From positions 11,782,501 through 11,846,500 of the forward strand of contig OX485808.1 in NCBI GenBank assembly GCA_950295325.1: a DNA stretch of 64,000 bases, given 5' to 3'. Below, one piece after another: positions 22,025 to 31,650 of this stretch. The stretch's first letter is position 1, and each line of letters begins with the position of its first letter. A program made the position numbers and the translations under genes. Under the pieces are notes generated by a model, which did not search any database, was not told where the DNA came from, and saw only the letters and a list, made by a program, of their open reading frames with translations. The DNA comes from Polytrichum commune (taxonomy: Eukaryota; Streptophyta; Polytrichopsida; Polytrichales; Polytrichaceae).

Positions 22025-24600
22025 ATTGGGATGGTTCTGATACACCCAACCGGGTGTGACTCATACCACCCTAACTCAACGAACGGAATAACGACAATTT
22101 GATGGACCATTCAATTCTTCCTACTTCTTTATTTAGTTCTATTTAGTTTTCTAAGCGGGAGAACTTGGCCTAAGTCCCACCCTTCACACAAATTCCTTCT
22201 TAATTACTTACTTTTGTTTGCACGTCCTAACTTACTACATTAACATATTAGGCATCACCCCTTACCTCGGGTCTCTTGCCAACAAGGGTTTACGATTTAT
22301 TTGGTATGTTTTGATTGTTAAATGTGTTTACACTGGATAGACCACGAAATGCAACTCAATGGGACCAGGGTGACGGGCGACCTGTAGGTTCAACCTGTTG
22401 CGCAATCTTCATAAATTGGGGCCATTACTCCCAATCTATGGGGCCAACAACATAATAGTGGATTCGCGGGTCATTAACCCCACCTTTCCACCAACAACAT
22501 TCAGAGTGGTCGTGTCGGTGATTAATCCGACTTACCACACACGAAACTTGCTAATAAATGAAGCTACTACCACAAAACATACCAAGGGCCCCGAAAACAA
22601 TGGAATTGGGTACTCCCTTGGCGGTCAAGTGGTCAAGCCACTTGACCTTACGAGATAGGTGAGTGGGTTTAGAAATGCGTACTTTAGCCGTGCTCCCTCC
22701 AATCCTAAATGGAAGGCTTAAGGTTAGTTAATTTACCTCAATTTTCCTCGGTTGATTTGGGCTTGATGTAGGCCGAGCCGCTACCTCCTTCCTTGCTCCA
22801 CTTTCCGAGCGTCGACCTTGCCTCCTTCTTTGTAACTAGTTTGGTAGTAAGCGTACCTTAGTTAACAATTAAAATATAAAGTGTTATTCTGCCCTGTAAT
22901 TTAATCCTAAGCATAATATTTATACTTAGTGCACCAAATTATCTTTCCAATGATCTAAAAATCACTCTAATCGGATAAGAAATGCAAAAGTTATGAGGGT
23001 TGGAAGTGTGAGGTCGATTCAACCGACCCTTCCAACCCACCTATCTACCTTCTAACTTCAAAAATTCATAGCACATTCCTTACTACTTGGATCTAGGCTT
23101 TCCTTATACCATTGGAAAGCTATGAACAAGCTCTAACTAGAAAAATTATGACATCAGCAGGTTAAGCTAATAGAAATTCAGCGGACTCCTTGTAACACAG
23201 CAGTCAATCAAGAAGGCTTAAACTATGTATCTCGCCTTCAACAATTCATATCTAATTCAAATCTTAGTCAAATCAAACGTTCTATATGACCCTAGAGAGA
23301 TATTAAAAATATGTATTTGATAAAAATATGTGATTAGAAAGGTAAGCCGAAGTGAACCCAGCAGGTCCTCTGTAATGCAGCAGTCAACCAAAAGTTCTCA
23401 AACTATGTGTCCCATCTTGCACAATTCATATCTAATTCAAATCATGCTCAAATCAAATGTTCTAAGCCATTTTGGAAAGCTACACAAAAGTTCTACTTGG
23501 GAAAAATATAATTTCTTGGAATTAAAATTCCTATTGGGCTCGCAGGTCTGATCCAGCAGCCGCTACCCACAAGACCACCCAGTTTTTCTACTCCATCTTT
23601 GAAAATCCATAACTAATTGTCATCTCAACCAAATCACAAATGGGAAACGGCTATGGATAGCTATATGAAATCTCTCTAAGAGAAAAATGATAAGTATCTT
23701 GTTCTAGCTTTTGAACTAAGCCTTCAGGGCATTGGCAGATGAGGTCTATAATGCCTCTACTCAAAACTCTACCATCCAACCTACCTCTACAAAAAAAGGA
23801 ATAATTTTGTTGGTGTGTTAATAAACACACAACCTAACTAGGAGAGAGAGAGTAGAGGAGGTTCTCAAGCCTTTCTTTTAGACCATTGAGAATACATGCT
23901 AAAGGATTTTTTCCTAACTACATTGAAGCAGGGCTTCGCCCAAAAACTAGAGAAAGAGAGAGAGCTACAAGGTGGAAGGAGGGGTTTTTAAACCCTCTCA
24001 CAAAAGGGTTGGACCCCTCCTCCACCGGATCCATTTTTCAAACCCTTTCCCGAAATTTTGGCTCGGGGGTTTTCCCGGTTGAGGTTGCCACCCTCTCGCC
24101 GAGGTGGCTCCGACAAAAAACCTTTAGAAATCTTTCTAATTTTTCCGCCATCGAGTTGGCAAGGGGGCAAGTGGGCAAGTATCCCCCTTGCTCTCTTTCT
24201 TTTTTGTCTTCAAAATTCTTCACGCCGATTTTATCTTCTTACGTAAAACACCTCCAATAGTCTTGTGTGCCTCACACTAACTAATAAACTAACACTTGCT
24301 TAGCTAGCATCTACTAACATTTGCTTAATAACTAGCATCTACTAATATTTGCTTAGCTAGTTGTTTTTACTAGCTAGCACATTTTTTCTACTTTGCTATC
24401 TTCTAGCACTGCTTAGTTTCATTTTGACCTTCCTTCTTCTAGGCTAAATGCTAAATGAACTAATTTTTCCTAAATTCCCTATCAATTCTAACTTTTAATG
24501 CTAACATTCTAACTAAAAGTGATCCCACAGAGTGGTGGACCACTCAAAGGGTTCACACCTGGCCAAATGTGACACCCTGTAGTCACCAGTCATCCCCAAT
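22025..24600. mobile_element. LTR-like or leader region of an unidentified retroelement
   Basis: GGTTCTGATACACCC at about 22034 resembles the reverse complement of an initiator-Met primer-binding site (TGGTATCAGA), which would suit a minus-strand element with its 5' LTR to the right. At 22465-22540 the phrases GGTCATTAACCC and a GTCGGT-ATTAATCCGAC block recur with similar spacing at 42012-42100, in the leader of the gypsy element. The interval also holds a 180-bp tandem array and a short GCTTAGCTAGCATCTACTAA repeat at 24290-24370. No protein domain. Ends not fixed. Confidence 0.35.
23045..23705. repeat. About 180-bp degenerate tandem repeat, four units
   Basis: AATTCATATCTAATTCAAATC-like phrases at about 23060, 23244, 23424 and 23604, each followed by a TTGGAAAGCTA-like phrase and a GCAG(G/C)T block. 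Period 180-186 bases. Confidence 0.7.
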
Positions 24601-24609
24601 CACATTTCT

Positions 24610-25505
24610 TTCGTCACAAAATACCCAATCTGTTGTAGTGCCTCCTCGATTATTGGTTTCCGATGTTTTTGTTAGCTGAGTTCCGGTTGTTTCTTGATTG
24701 GCCAGGTTTTTATTCCAAAAAATTGAACTCTATGAACATGCAATTTGATGTGCAATATTGCAGAGTTTAGATTCTGGTTTTACCCCACCAAAATGTCATT
24801 GTCCATACGGTATTTGTTCAAATTTCATGTGCAGGGTTTAAGGATTAAATGGCACCCAAGTCTCCACACAGAAGGCGTTCGAGGCCCATACTATTCATTT
24901 TTTCCTTAGTTTCCTAAAGACCTATCTTATGCTCTGTTGCATGATTGTGATACACTGAAGTCACACAAGCACCATGACACATTTCTGGAGCCATTGAAGA
25001 TTCAAAGAAAGATATTCTATTATAAGCTTAAAAGAGATTAGCCTTCAGAGGCAGACTGGACAGATTCTCAACCTCTCGCATATATTTATGCGAGAGAAGG
25101 ATTATCACACATGAAGAAACAAGAGCAAAGCATGTTGATATCTGATATTTGAGACAATTTCCATAGTAAAGTTATACTCCATGTGTCGGAGCCACTCCAT
25201 GGCGAGCTCCGGGAATTTTAGGGGATGCTTCATGTGGATATTCTTGGCTTGTCTACAGTTGGAGCTACTGCATGACTTGATATGAGATCTTGAGTGGGAT
25301 CATTACGTTTGGAGGATTTCATAAAGACACAAAGAGACATATTACATGGTGCGAAGCATGAATTGGATCCAATTGTTGGCCCTGGAGTTTTACCATCATT
25401 GCTCAAAGCATGTCGGTCCCTCAATCCTCAAAAATTGTCCACCATTTCTTCATATATGCACAGTATTGAACTATATCGATCTTATTCTTTTGCTATATTT
25501 TGAAA
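24610..25505. other. Exon-like but unidentified sequence upstream of the POLD1 fragment
   Basis: Plus-strand stretches look protein-like but match no family I recognise: THKHHDTFLEPLKIQRKIFY near 24960 and the 70-codon frame at 25294-25503 (LRLEDFIKTQRDILHGAKHE). They may be further captured gene fragments in the same cluster as POLD1, F-box and COQ6. Confidence 0.35.
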
Positions 25506-25510
25506 TGCAG

Positions 25511-26360
25511 GGTATAGTGTTTGTTGCAATATACATGGATTTTAACCCTACTTCTACACCAGCTATCTTGGTGGCATTGGACTAGATGATCTTACCAAAT
25601 TCTGCACCACATTTGAGGTGGGCAGATACACCTCATTTCCCACTTTGTATAAATGCCCAATGCTCGCGAAGACCTCCAAAATGGGTTCTCGTGTGGGCTA
25701 GAAAATGACATGTATCAAGGTTTTGTAACTGTCTATTTAATACCATTGCCTCATATTCTGCCGGTCACGGTGTTAAATATGTTGTTATGAAGGCTCATTT
25801 CAGCCCAGAATGTTGTGGAAACCTTGAGATCCCAGATATTGTGGCTATTAATCTGAATGAGATGTTGACAAGGCGGCATGCACGCATGAGAGAGGCAAAC
25901 AGGAATGGCAAAGCACAAACTTTTATTACCAAGATTGACATTGTCCAGAAGCGCAGTCTCGTGTACTACCAAGCGCAAAAATCTCAATCCTCCCTGAAGA
26001 TTTATGTTGCTCTTCCAACTATGGTGGCTGGTTGTCGAGGTATGTTTGAATCATGGATTCACATCTTGGTTACAATTAATTGTGATGGCATTATTGAAGA
26101 TGTAGTTTTCAACTTTTGTAATTTGTGGATTAATTTTCTTTTTTCTGCTGAACATTGTTGGCCAACTTGGGATCTCCAGGAGTCTTGGAGAGAGGTATCA
26201 TCAACATTGAGGGTGTGGGTCAACGGTCCTTATTGACGTATGGGAGCAATGTGGTTTTTGCATTGTGCTTCATGATTGATTGTGATGTTGTTGGTAGAAA
26301 TTGGGTTGAGCTGCCTGCTGGGAGTTACTTGAGGAGTTCAAGGCAGTTGTCCTATTGACA
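25511..26360 (+). pseudogene. POLD1: DNA polymerase delta catalytic subunit fragment, three exons with introns
   Basis: Exon 1 (25511-25617), after acceptor AAATGCAG, reads YSVCCNIHGF-stop-PYFYTS then GIGLDDLTKF and donor GAG|GTG. Exon 2 (about 25850-26039) reads MREANRNGKAQTFITKIDIV, VQKRSLVYYQAQKSQ and VALPTMVAGCRG, donor G|GTATG. Exon 3 (from 26180, after CTCCAG) reads VLERGI, YGSNVVFALCFMIDCD and NWVELPAGSY. This is the N-terminal region of the replicative polymerase, before the exonuclease domain. Intron positions are kept, so genomic DNA rather than mRNA was the source. An in-frame stop and missing flanking exons make it non-functional. It lies directly upstream of F-box and COQ6 pieces. 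Confidence 0.75.
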
Positions 26361-26499
26361 GCTGGAAGTGGACATACAGTATCCATTGTAACTAAAATGT
26401 ATGTTTAGAAGATGCATTGTTTCAGTTATTCTACTCAAGAGATTCCGAAGTTGTGGGAGCTGCTGCAGGATCCGGAGAAGAGAGGATATCCTTAGAGGT

Positions 26500-26712
26500 G
26501 GCAGGGATGGCATTACCATCTGAGATCATCAAGAGAATACTTTCTCTCCTTCCTCCCCGGTGTATATTCAAACTGCGCTCGGTTTCTAAGAAGTGGAACC
26601 TAACCCTATCCCCACATCCCTTTCTAAAGACATGCGTGCAAGAGTCTCTTGGCCAGCCCATGCTCTTTACTTTCACGGACCATTGGAGCCGGAAAGTCGC
26701 AGCTTGGAGCTC
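26500..26712 (+). pseudogene. F-box domain fragment
   Basis: MALPSEIIKRILSLLPPRCI then FKLRSVSKKWNLTLSPHPFL is a clear F-box (the Skp1-binding LPxExxxxILSxLPxxxxxxxRxVxKxW pattern). It is followed by LGQPMLFTFTDHW. In plants such proteins are substrate receptors of SCF ubiquitin ligases. Only about 70 residues are present and no kelch or LRR substrate domain follows; the sequence passes straight into a COQ6 exon in another frame. A fragment joined to unrelated gene pieces. Confidence 0.7.
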
Positions 26713-26714
26713 CA

Positions 26715-26928
26715 AAACATTGTGGGTTGTGTCATCGACAGGGTTTCATTTCCATTGTCTTTAATGCATGCAACCAAGTATGTGAGCCACTGTGTTGCTC
26801 TTGTTGGTGATGCTGCATATACAGTGCATCCCCTTCCTGGACAGGGTGTCAATTTATGGTTTGGAGATGCTGATGCGCTTACAAAAGTTCTGCAACAAGG
26901 CATACACAGTGGCCGCGATATTGGAGAG
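26715..26928 (+). pseudogene. COQ6: COQ6 (ubiquinone biosynthesis monooxygenase) penultimate-exon fragment
   Basis: The frame reads SFPLSLMHATKYVSHCVALV, then GDAAYTVHPLPGQGVNL and FGDADALTKVLQQGI, ending DIGE at a canonical donor (GAG|GTATGTG at 26928/26929). GDAAxxxxPxxGQGxN is the second FAD-binding motif of UbiH/COQ6-type flavin monooxygenases, which hydroxylate the ubiquinone ring in mitochondria. Substitutions at conserved sites (HTVHPLA is replaced by YTVHPLP, and LGF by LWF) suggest relaxed constraint. The matching last exon is at 59007-59195, 32 kb away on the same strand, with the transposon nest between. Confidence 0.75.
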
Positions 26929-27099
26929 GTATGTGTAAATTATGTTGTTCCAATGTCTTCATTCTTCCTTTCTGGTGAAGTTGAAGCTGCTGATGATGTG
27001 ATTTCACTATGTGAGGAGAGATGTTTCAACGTAACCACTGGCGTGCATTATAGTGTTGCTTCATCTTCAAATTAGTCCTATTCTGTATGTATTCCTGAA

Positions 27100-27726
27100 G
27101 CAGACATCACAAGATTTAGAGGGACCCTGAAGAATACTCCCTCTATCATAGGTGAACACCCTGAATGGGCGTGAATAATCCAAGTTGCACCTAATCTCCC
27201 TCAAGGCCAAGCCTATAGGCTCCCACATGGGTGGTTGAAAATATCGGGTTCACCCGCATACATGCACTATGATTGGGTGGAGTACCCATCTGACCACTAT
27301 TCTGGCCCAAGGCATCTTAACCTTGGACTCCCTATGTGATGTGGGTTTATTCCTTGGGTTTAAGCCACCCTTTTCGATATGTACAACTAAAGTGAACATG
27401 CTGAAATGGTATTATGTGACTATCTCTAATTAATTCATTATCACATTTTAGACAATTGTACTGGAAGAATATGAAGGAGAGCGAAATGTCGTGTAAATAG
27501 CAATCGTGTGTCACTGCAGCTCGAGTACCAACCACCACTAACAAACAACACTAAAACATAGCAAAGTCACACATAAACAACACACCTCGACATGCCCCCC
27601 CTCAGCTGACTATGGAGTCCCGCCAAGCAGCTAGGACCAATGCCAATTTAAAGGGCATGGATAATGAAAGATTGCTCCGCAACTAACTAGTGTGGTAAAC
27701 GTTATTCCAAGGAACTGTAGGCTGGG
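27100..27726. other. Non-coding; possible LTR edge with polypurine-like tract
   Basis: After the COQ6 intron start there is no gene. TGCCCCCCCTCA at 27593-27604 is a minus-strand polypurine tract (TGAGGGGGGGCA) followed, on that strand, by TGTCGAGG. This is what would be expected at the 3' LTR of a minus-strand retroelement. I found no partner LTR near 57.4-59.0 kb, so this remains unproven. Confidence 0.3.
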
Positions 27727-30438
27727 TGTGAGCCCAAAATGGTGCCCACATGTGGTGATTAATTCTTCGAAACCAATTTTAGTTTGACTTTGATGTGTTA
27801 TGATTATTCACAAAACATAAAAAGAGTGAAGTGTGGTTTGGATTTAAGTTTAGACTTTAGAATGTGTTGGGTGGTTATTTCAAGATTTAAGTTCAATAGG
27901 ATAATGCCTTGATTATGTGAGTAGGGGGTAAGGTGAGGCAAGGTGAGCTCCACGGGTTAAATGTCCACTTTTGGATCCACCTTGGTAGTTTAGGAAGAAG
28001 GAAGCTTGGTGTGAGCCCAAAATTGATGCCCACATTGGTTGTTAACACTTGTAAAACATTACAAGTGGTGTTTTGGTGATTTATGATTATTCACAAAAAT
28101 ATAAAAAGAGTGAAGCTTGAAGAAAGCTTAGTTTGAAGCATTAGGCTTTTGTGGAGTGGATTTAAGTAGGAGAAGGACAAACCTTGGTAAAGTGTGGTAG
28201 GTAGAAAGCCAAGGTTAGTTAAATGTTTGAATTAGGATCCTTGTTGATCATTTGAGGGAGGAAGGCTTAGGAGATAGGATAAGAGCCTACAAAGTAGGAG
28301 GAAATCTTGAGGGCTTATCGTGAGCCTTGAGGGTGTCACCCCCTCAAACTCACTATATAATCCCTCATTCTTCCCTCACTCATCCTCTCTTTCCTTCGTG
28401 CTCCTTGGCACTCCACGTGTTATAAGTGTGGGTGCGTGGGAAGCAAGATAGGAGCACGTGTGTGTGCATGGATGTAAGGTTAGGAGCCAAGGCTAGTTGG
28501 CCTTGAAGAGGGCTTAACCTCTTGTTAGTAATAGTTGGGCGTGAATGATTTAAAGTTCAATTTATGGCTTTGTTTGAATACTTGGATTTATATTGATTAG
28601 CCTTATACTTATGCGGATGTGCAAAGTCTCTTATTGGAGCATTTAGTTTTGTTGGACTTCATATGAATTTTTGAAAGCCAAAAAACTGAGACTATGTCCA
28701 AACTTCCAAAAACTAGTGAAAAAGTGTAGGTTCAAAGGGAACAGCGTAGAATTGCGACCATATACTTTGTGGCAGTAAAAATATTATTGCATATTCATGT
28801 AGAGGACTTCATTACCTATCCATGGATACCAAGAACTCATTTTTTGGACTTCATATGAATTTTTGAGAGCCAAAAAACCGAGACTATGTCCAAACTTCCA
28901 AACTTCGAGATTAAGGAGTGTAAGAAGACATAGTATAGACTTGGCTAAGTTGCATATATTCCAACGATAGATTGGAATCATACATTGTGTTACAAAGAGA
29001 GAAATCTCTACATGTCATTATAAACTTCTCCATTCGGGCTAGGATGAAATTGAAGGGTGGAGGCTTTTTGGTGACACTTGGTGGAAGGGGATTAGTCCCT
29101 ACTTTGAAGGTGAGGGTTAATGGATTGTGATTGGAGGTGTTAATCCTCTCATCCTATCCTCACCTCTCTCTCCCTCTCTCCCTCTTTGCTACTTAAGGTG
29201 GTTTCTCTCTCATTTTCCTCTCTCTCCATCAAGCGCTCTCAAGGGAGCAAGCTCTTCAAGAGCTTGAGCCACGTGTGTGGATTGTTAGTTCTTAGTAAGG
29301 TTAATTATTTGAGCTCTCTCTCTCTCAAGGCCTCACAAGTGAGTGAGCTCTTAGAGTTTAAGATTGCATATAGGGATTAAGTGGTAGTTAGTGAAAGTAG
29401 TGTGTTAGATTAGTTCATGACTTAGGAGCAAGGAAAATAAAATAAAAGAATAACTTAGGAAACCTTTGATTAGTGAATGAGAGGGGGTGTATTAAGGGTA
29501 GCTAGTAGATGGACTTACTATATAGTCACTAGGACCTTGGGCAGAACTAAGCTGTTGGGCAGCCGAAGGAGTAAGCTGTTGGACCCTGGGCAGAACTAAG
29601 CTGTTGGGCAGCCGAAGGAGTAAGCTGCTGGCCCTGGGCAGAACTAAGCTGTTGGGCAGCCGAAGGAGTAAGCTACTGGCCCTGGGCAGAACTAAGCTGC
29701 TGGGCAGCCGAAGGAGTAAGTTGTTGGACCCTGGGCAGAACTAAGCTGCTGGGCAGCCGAGGGAGTAAGCTGCTGGCCCTGGGCAGAACTAAGCTGCTGG
29801 GCAGCCGAAGGAGTAAGCTGCTGGCTCTGGGAAGGACTAAGCTGCTTGGCAGCCGAATTAATCAAGGGGCTGCCGGTAACTAGGTGTGAGTTGTACCAAT
29901 GGTTACTTAGACAATTGGTAGGTTTAGCAAGCTAAGGCTAAGATTGTGTGGAGGTTGCCACTAAACTATCCAATAGGGTGTTAGACCAATCGTAGAATAA
30001 AATAGTTATTAAACAAGTGTTAAGCTCAATAGGATAGGCAAGGTGTGTGGGAGTCTCATGTGATTGTACGTAACATTGACTATAGAATAAAGTGTTTTTC
30101 AACACTTGCATCTATCGTTCAAAATAACTTACTTGCATCATTAATGGAGAATGTGAAGGACTCTTACAATGGCAAGAAAAATGGGGTGAAGATCAAAAGA
30201 ATGAGGGGAATGTCCGTAAGGGCGTGTGCGGCTAAAGCCGCGGGTTGGACTCTTGAGAAAGCCAACTCTAGCACAAGCCAAGAGACCAACATTAATAAAG
30301 TACAATGAGTGAGACGATACATGTTCATTTGAACATGAAAATTACCTTGCACATGGTTCAATGTTGTAATAGATAAATGTGATTCTCAAAGTCATCACCC
30401 GGACTAGGACGCTTAAGGGTGGTGGATTTGGCCTCACA
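27727..30438 (+). mobile_element. LTR-like element, copy A (TGTGAG...CTCACA, 5-bp target duplication)
   Basis: It begins TGTGAGCCCAAAATG and ends GGCCTCACA. It is flanked by the direct repeat CTGGG at 27722-27726 and 30439-30443. Length 2,712 bp. The 5' 283 bp are duplicated (a second TGTGAGCCC at 28010). A TATA-like CTATATAATCCC at about 28351 precedes a pyrimidine-rich start region. A short ORF near 30141-30300 has RGMSVRACAAKAAGWTLE, also found in copy B (44145-46463) as RGISLRACVAKAAGWTLE. TG...CA ends and 5-bp duplications fit a solo LTR or a non-autonomous LTR element; no gag or pol. Confidence 0.75.
29533..29868. repeat. 48-49-bp tandem array in copy A
   Basis: About seven units of CTGGGCAGAACTAAGCTG then TTGGGCAGCCGAAGGAGTAA. 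GCAGAACT falls at 29541, 29590, 29638, 29686, 29735 and 29783. It occupies the same relative place as a different tandem array in copy B. Confidence 0.85.
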
Positions 30439-30593
30439 CTGGGTGCAAGGTGAGCCCCATCCTTAATCGCCTCTGATGTTTGGCCATCAGATCCCAAAGA
30501 ATTAAATCCACCGCCTCATGTTGATTGCGTCTCTATGCCATAACTCATCATTTTCCATTTGGACAGGCACAAGATGATGAAAACCACACAGGA

Positions 30594-31650
30594 TCATTCA
30601 GTACGATTGGTGGAAACACCAAGTACCGAAGATCCTCGACAGCGAGGACAACTCCACTGTCCAGATGGTAGAGAAGTCAAGGGTGGCCTCAAGCATGCCA
30701 TGTGCCAACCGCGTTGACACTGATCACACAAGAGCATAGTAGCCGCTCCTTTCTTCTCTCCACATACAAAACATGAAAGACCCTCTGGTACGACAGCCAG
30801 TTCATGATGAACTGTACCCTCAATAGGTAGATGACATGGGGCACAGTTTTTGGAATGCTCGCGACATTCCCTGCCATCCTTGCCTTCCAACAACAACAAA
30901 CCACTCGGCAACACCTCCTTCACCCGAAGGATAGTGCGCCCCGCCCTGACATCCAATGTCGTAGGCGTCTCACGTTGAAGATAAACATAATCCCCTTGCC
31001 GAAATCTCCGCAACTGAGGTCGGTAAGCACCACTGCGAATGCGTGCATAACGCAATGTGTCACGGTGCTGAGCAATGGACAAATTCTCCATGGCCATAGG
31101 CATGGCTCTCTGGAAGAATTGAGCCCGCTCCTGCAAACACTCTGCCCAAAGGTCTGGGTCATCCAAGTTCACAACAGGAGCTAGTTTTTCCCGAATAGAA
31201 CTCGGGAGTATAGGCTCACGTCCATACAATAATTGATACGGGCTGTAGGATGCCAAAGAGGCCTGCCTACTAAATCGATAGCCCATAGCAATCCATGGCA
31301 ACATAAGGTCCCAATCCCGGTGGCTTCCCCGAAGTAATCCATACTTCCTCAAGCCACGCTTGGTTGTCTGAACAACCCGTTCAGCCAAGCCATCTGCCTC
31401 CGGATGATCCCGAGAGGTGGTGCGGTGATCTATAAGAGCCTTAGTGCACAACTTCTCAAAAGCACCAAGGAACTCCCTCCCTTGGTCCGTCAACACCTTA
31501 GCTGGTGCTCCAAAACGTGCTAACACACGATCCAAAAAGGCGGCCGCGGCCAACTCTGCAGAGTTCTGGGGTAGAGCAACAAGCTCAATCCATTTGCTAA
31601 AATGCTCCACCATCACCAAAACGTATTTTGCTCCACGTGGTGTAACCACC
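30594..31650 (-). pseudogene. Ty3/gypsy integrase core and C-terminal PHD finger (frameshifted from RT)
   Basis: The frame resumes inside the integrase at VVTPRGAKYVLVMVEHFSKW. It has the second catalytic Asp (VLTDQGREF) and the Glu (HPEADGLAERVVQTTKRGL), then FRQGDYVYLQ and a chain resembling a GPY/F module. It ends with CFVC, CDQC, WHMAC and CPRC, the C4HC3 spacing of a PHD finger (about 30620-30780). PHD fingers read histone H3 tails; in an integrase this could steer insertion. The segment with the first catalytic Asp is deleted at the junction with the RT frame, so the enzyme is dead. Confidence 0.8.
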
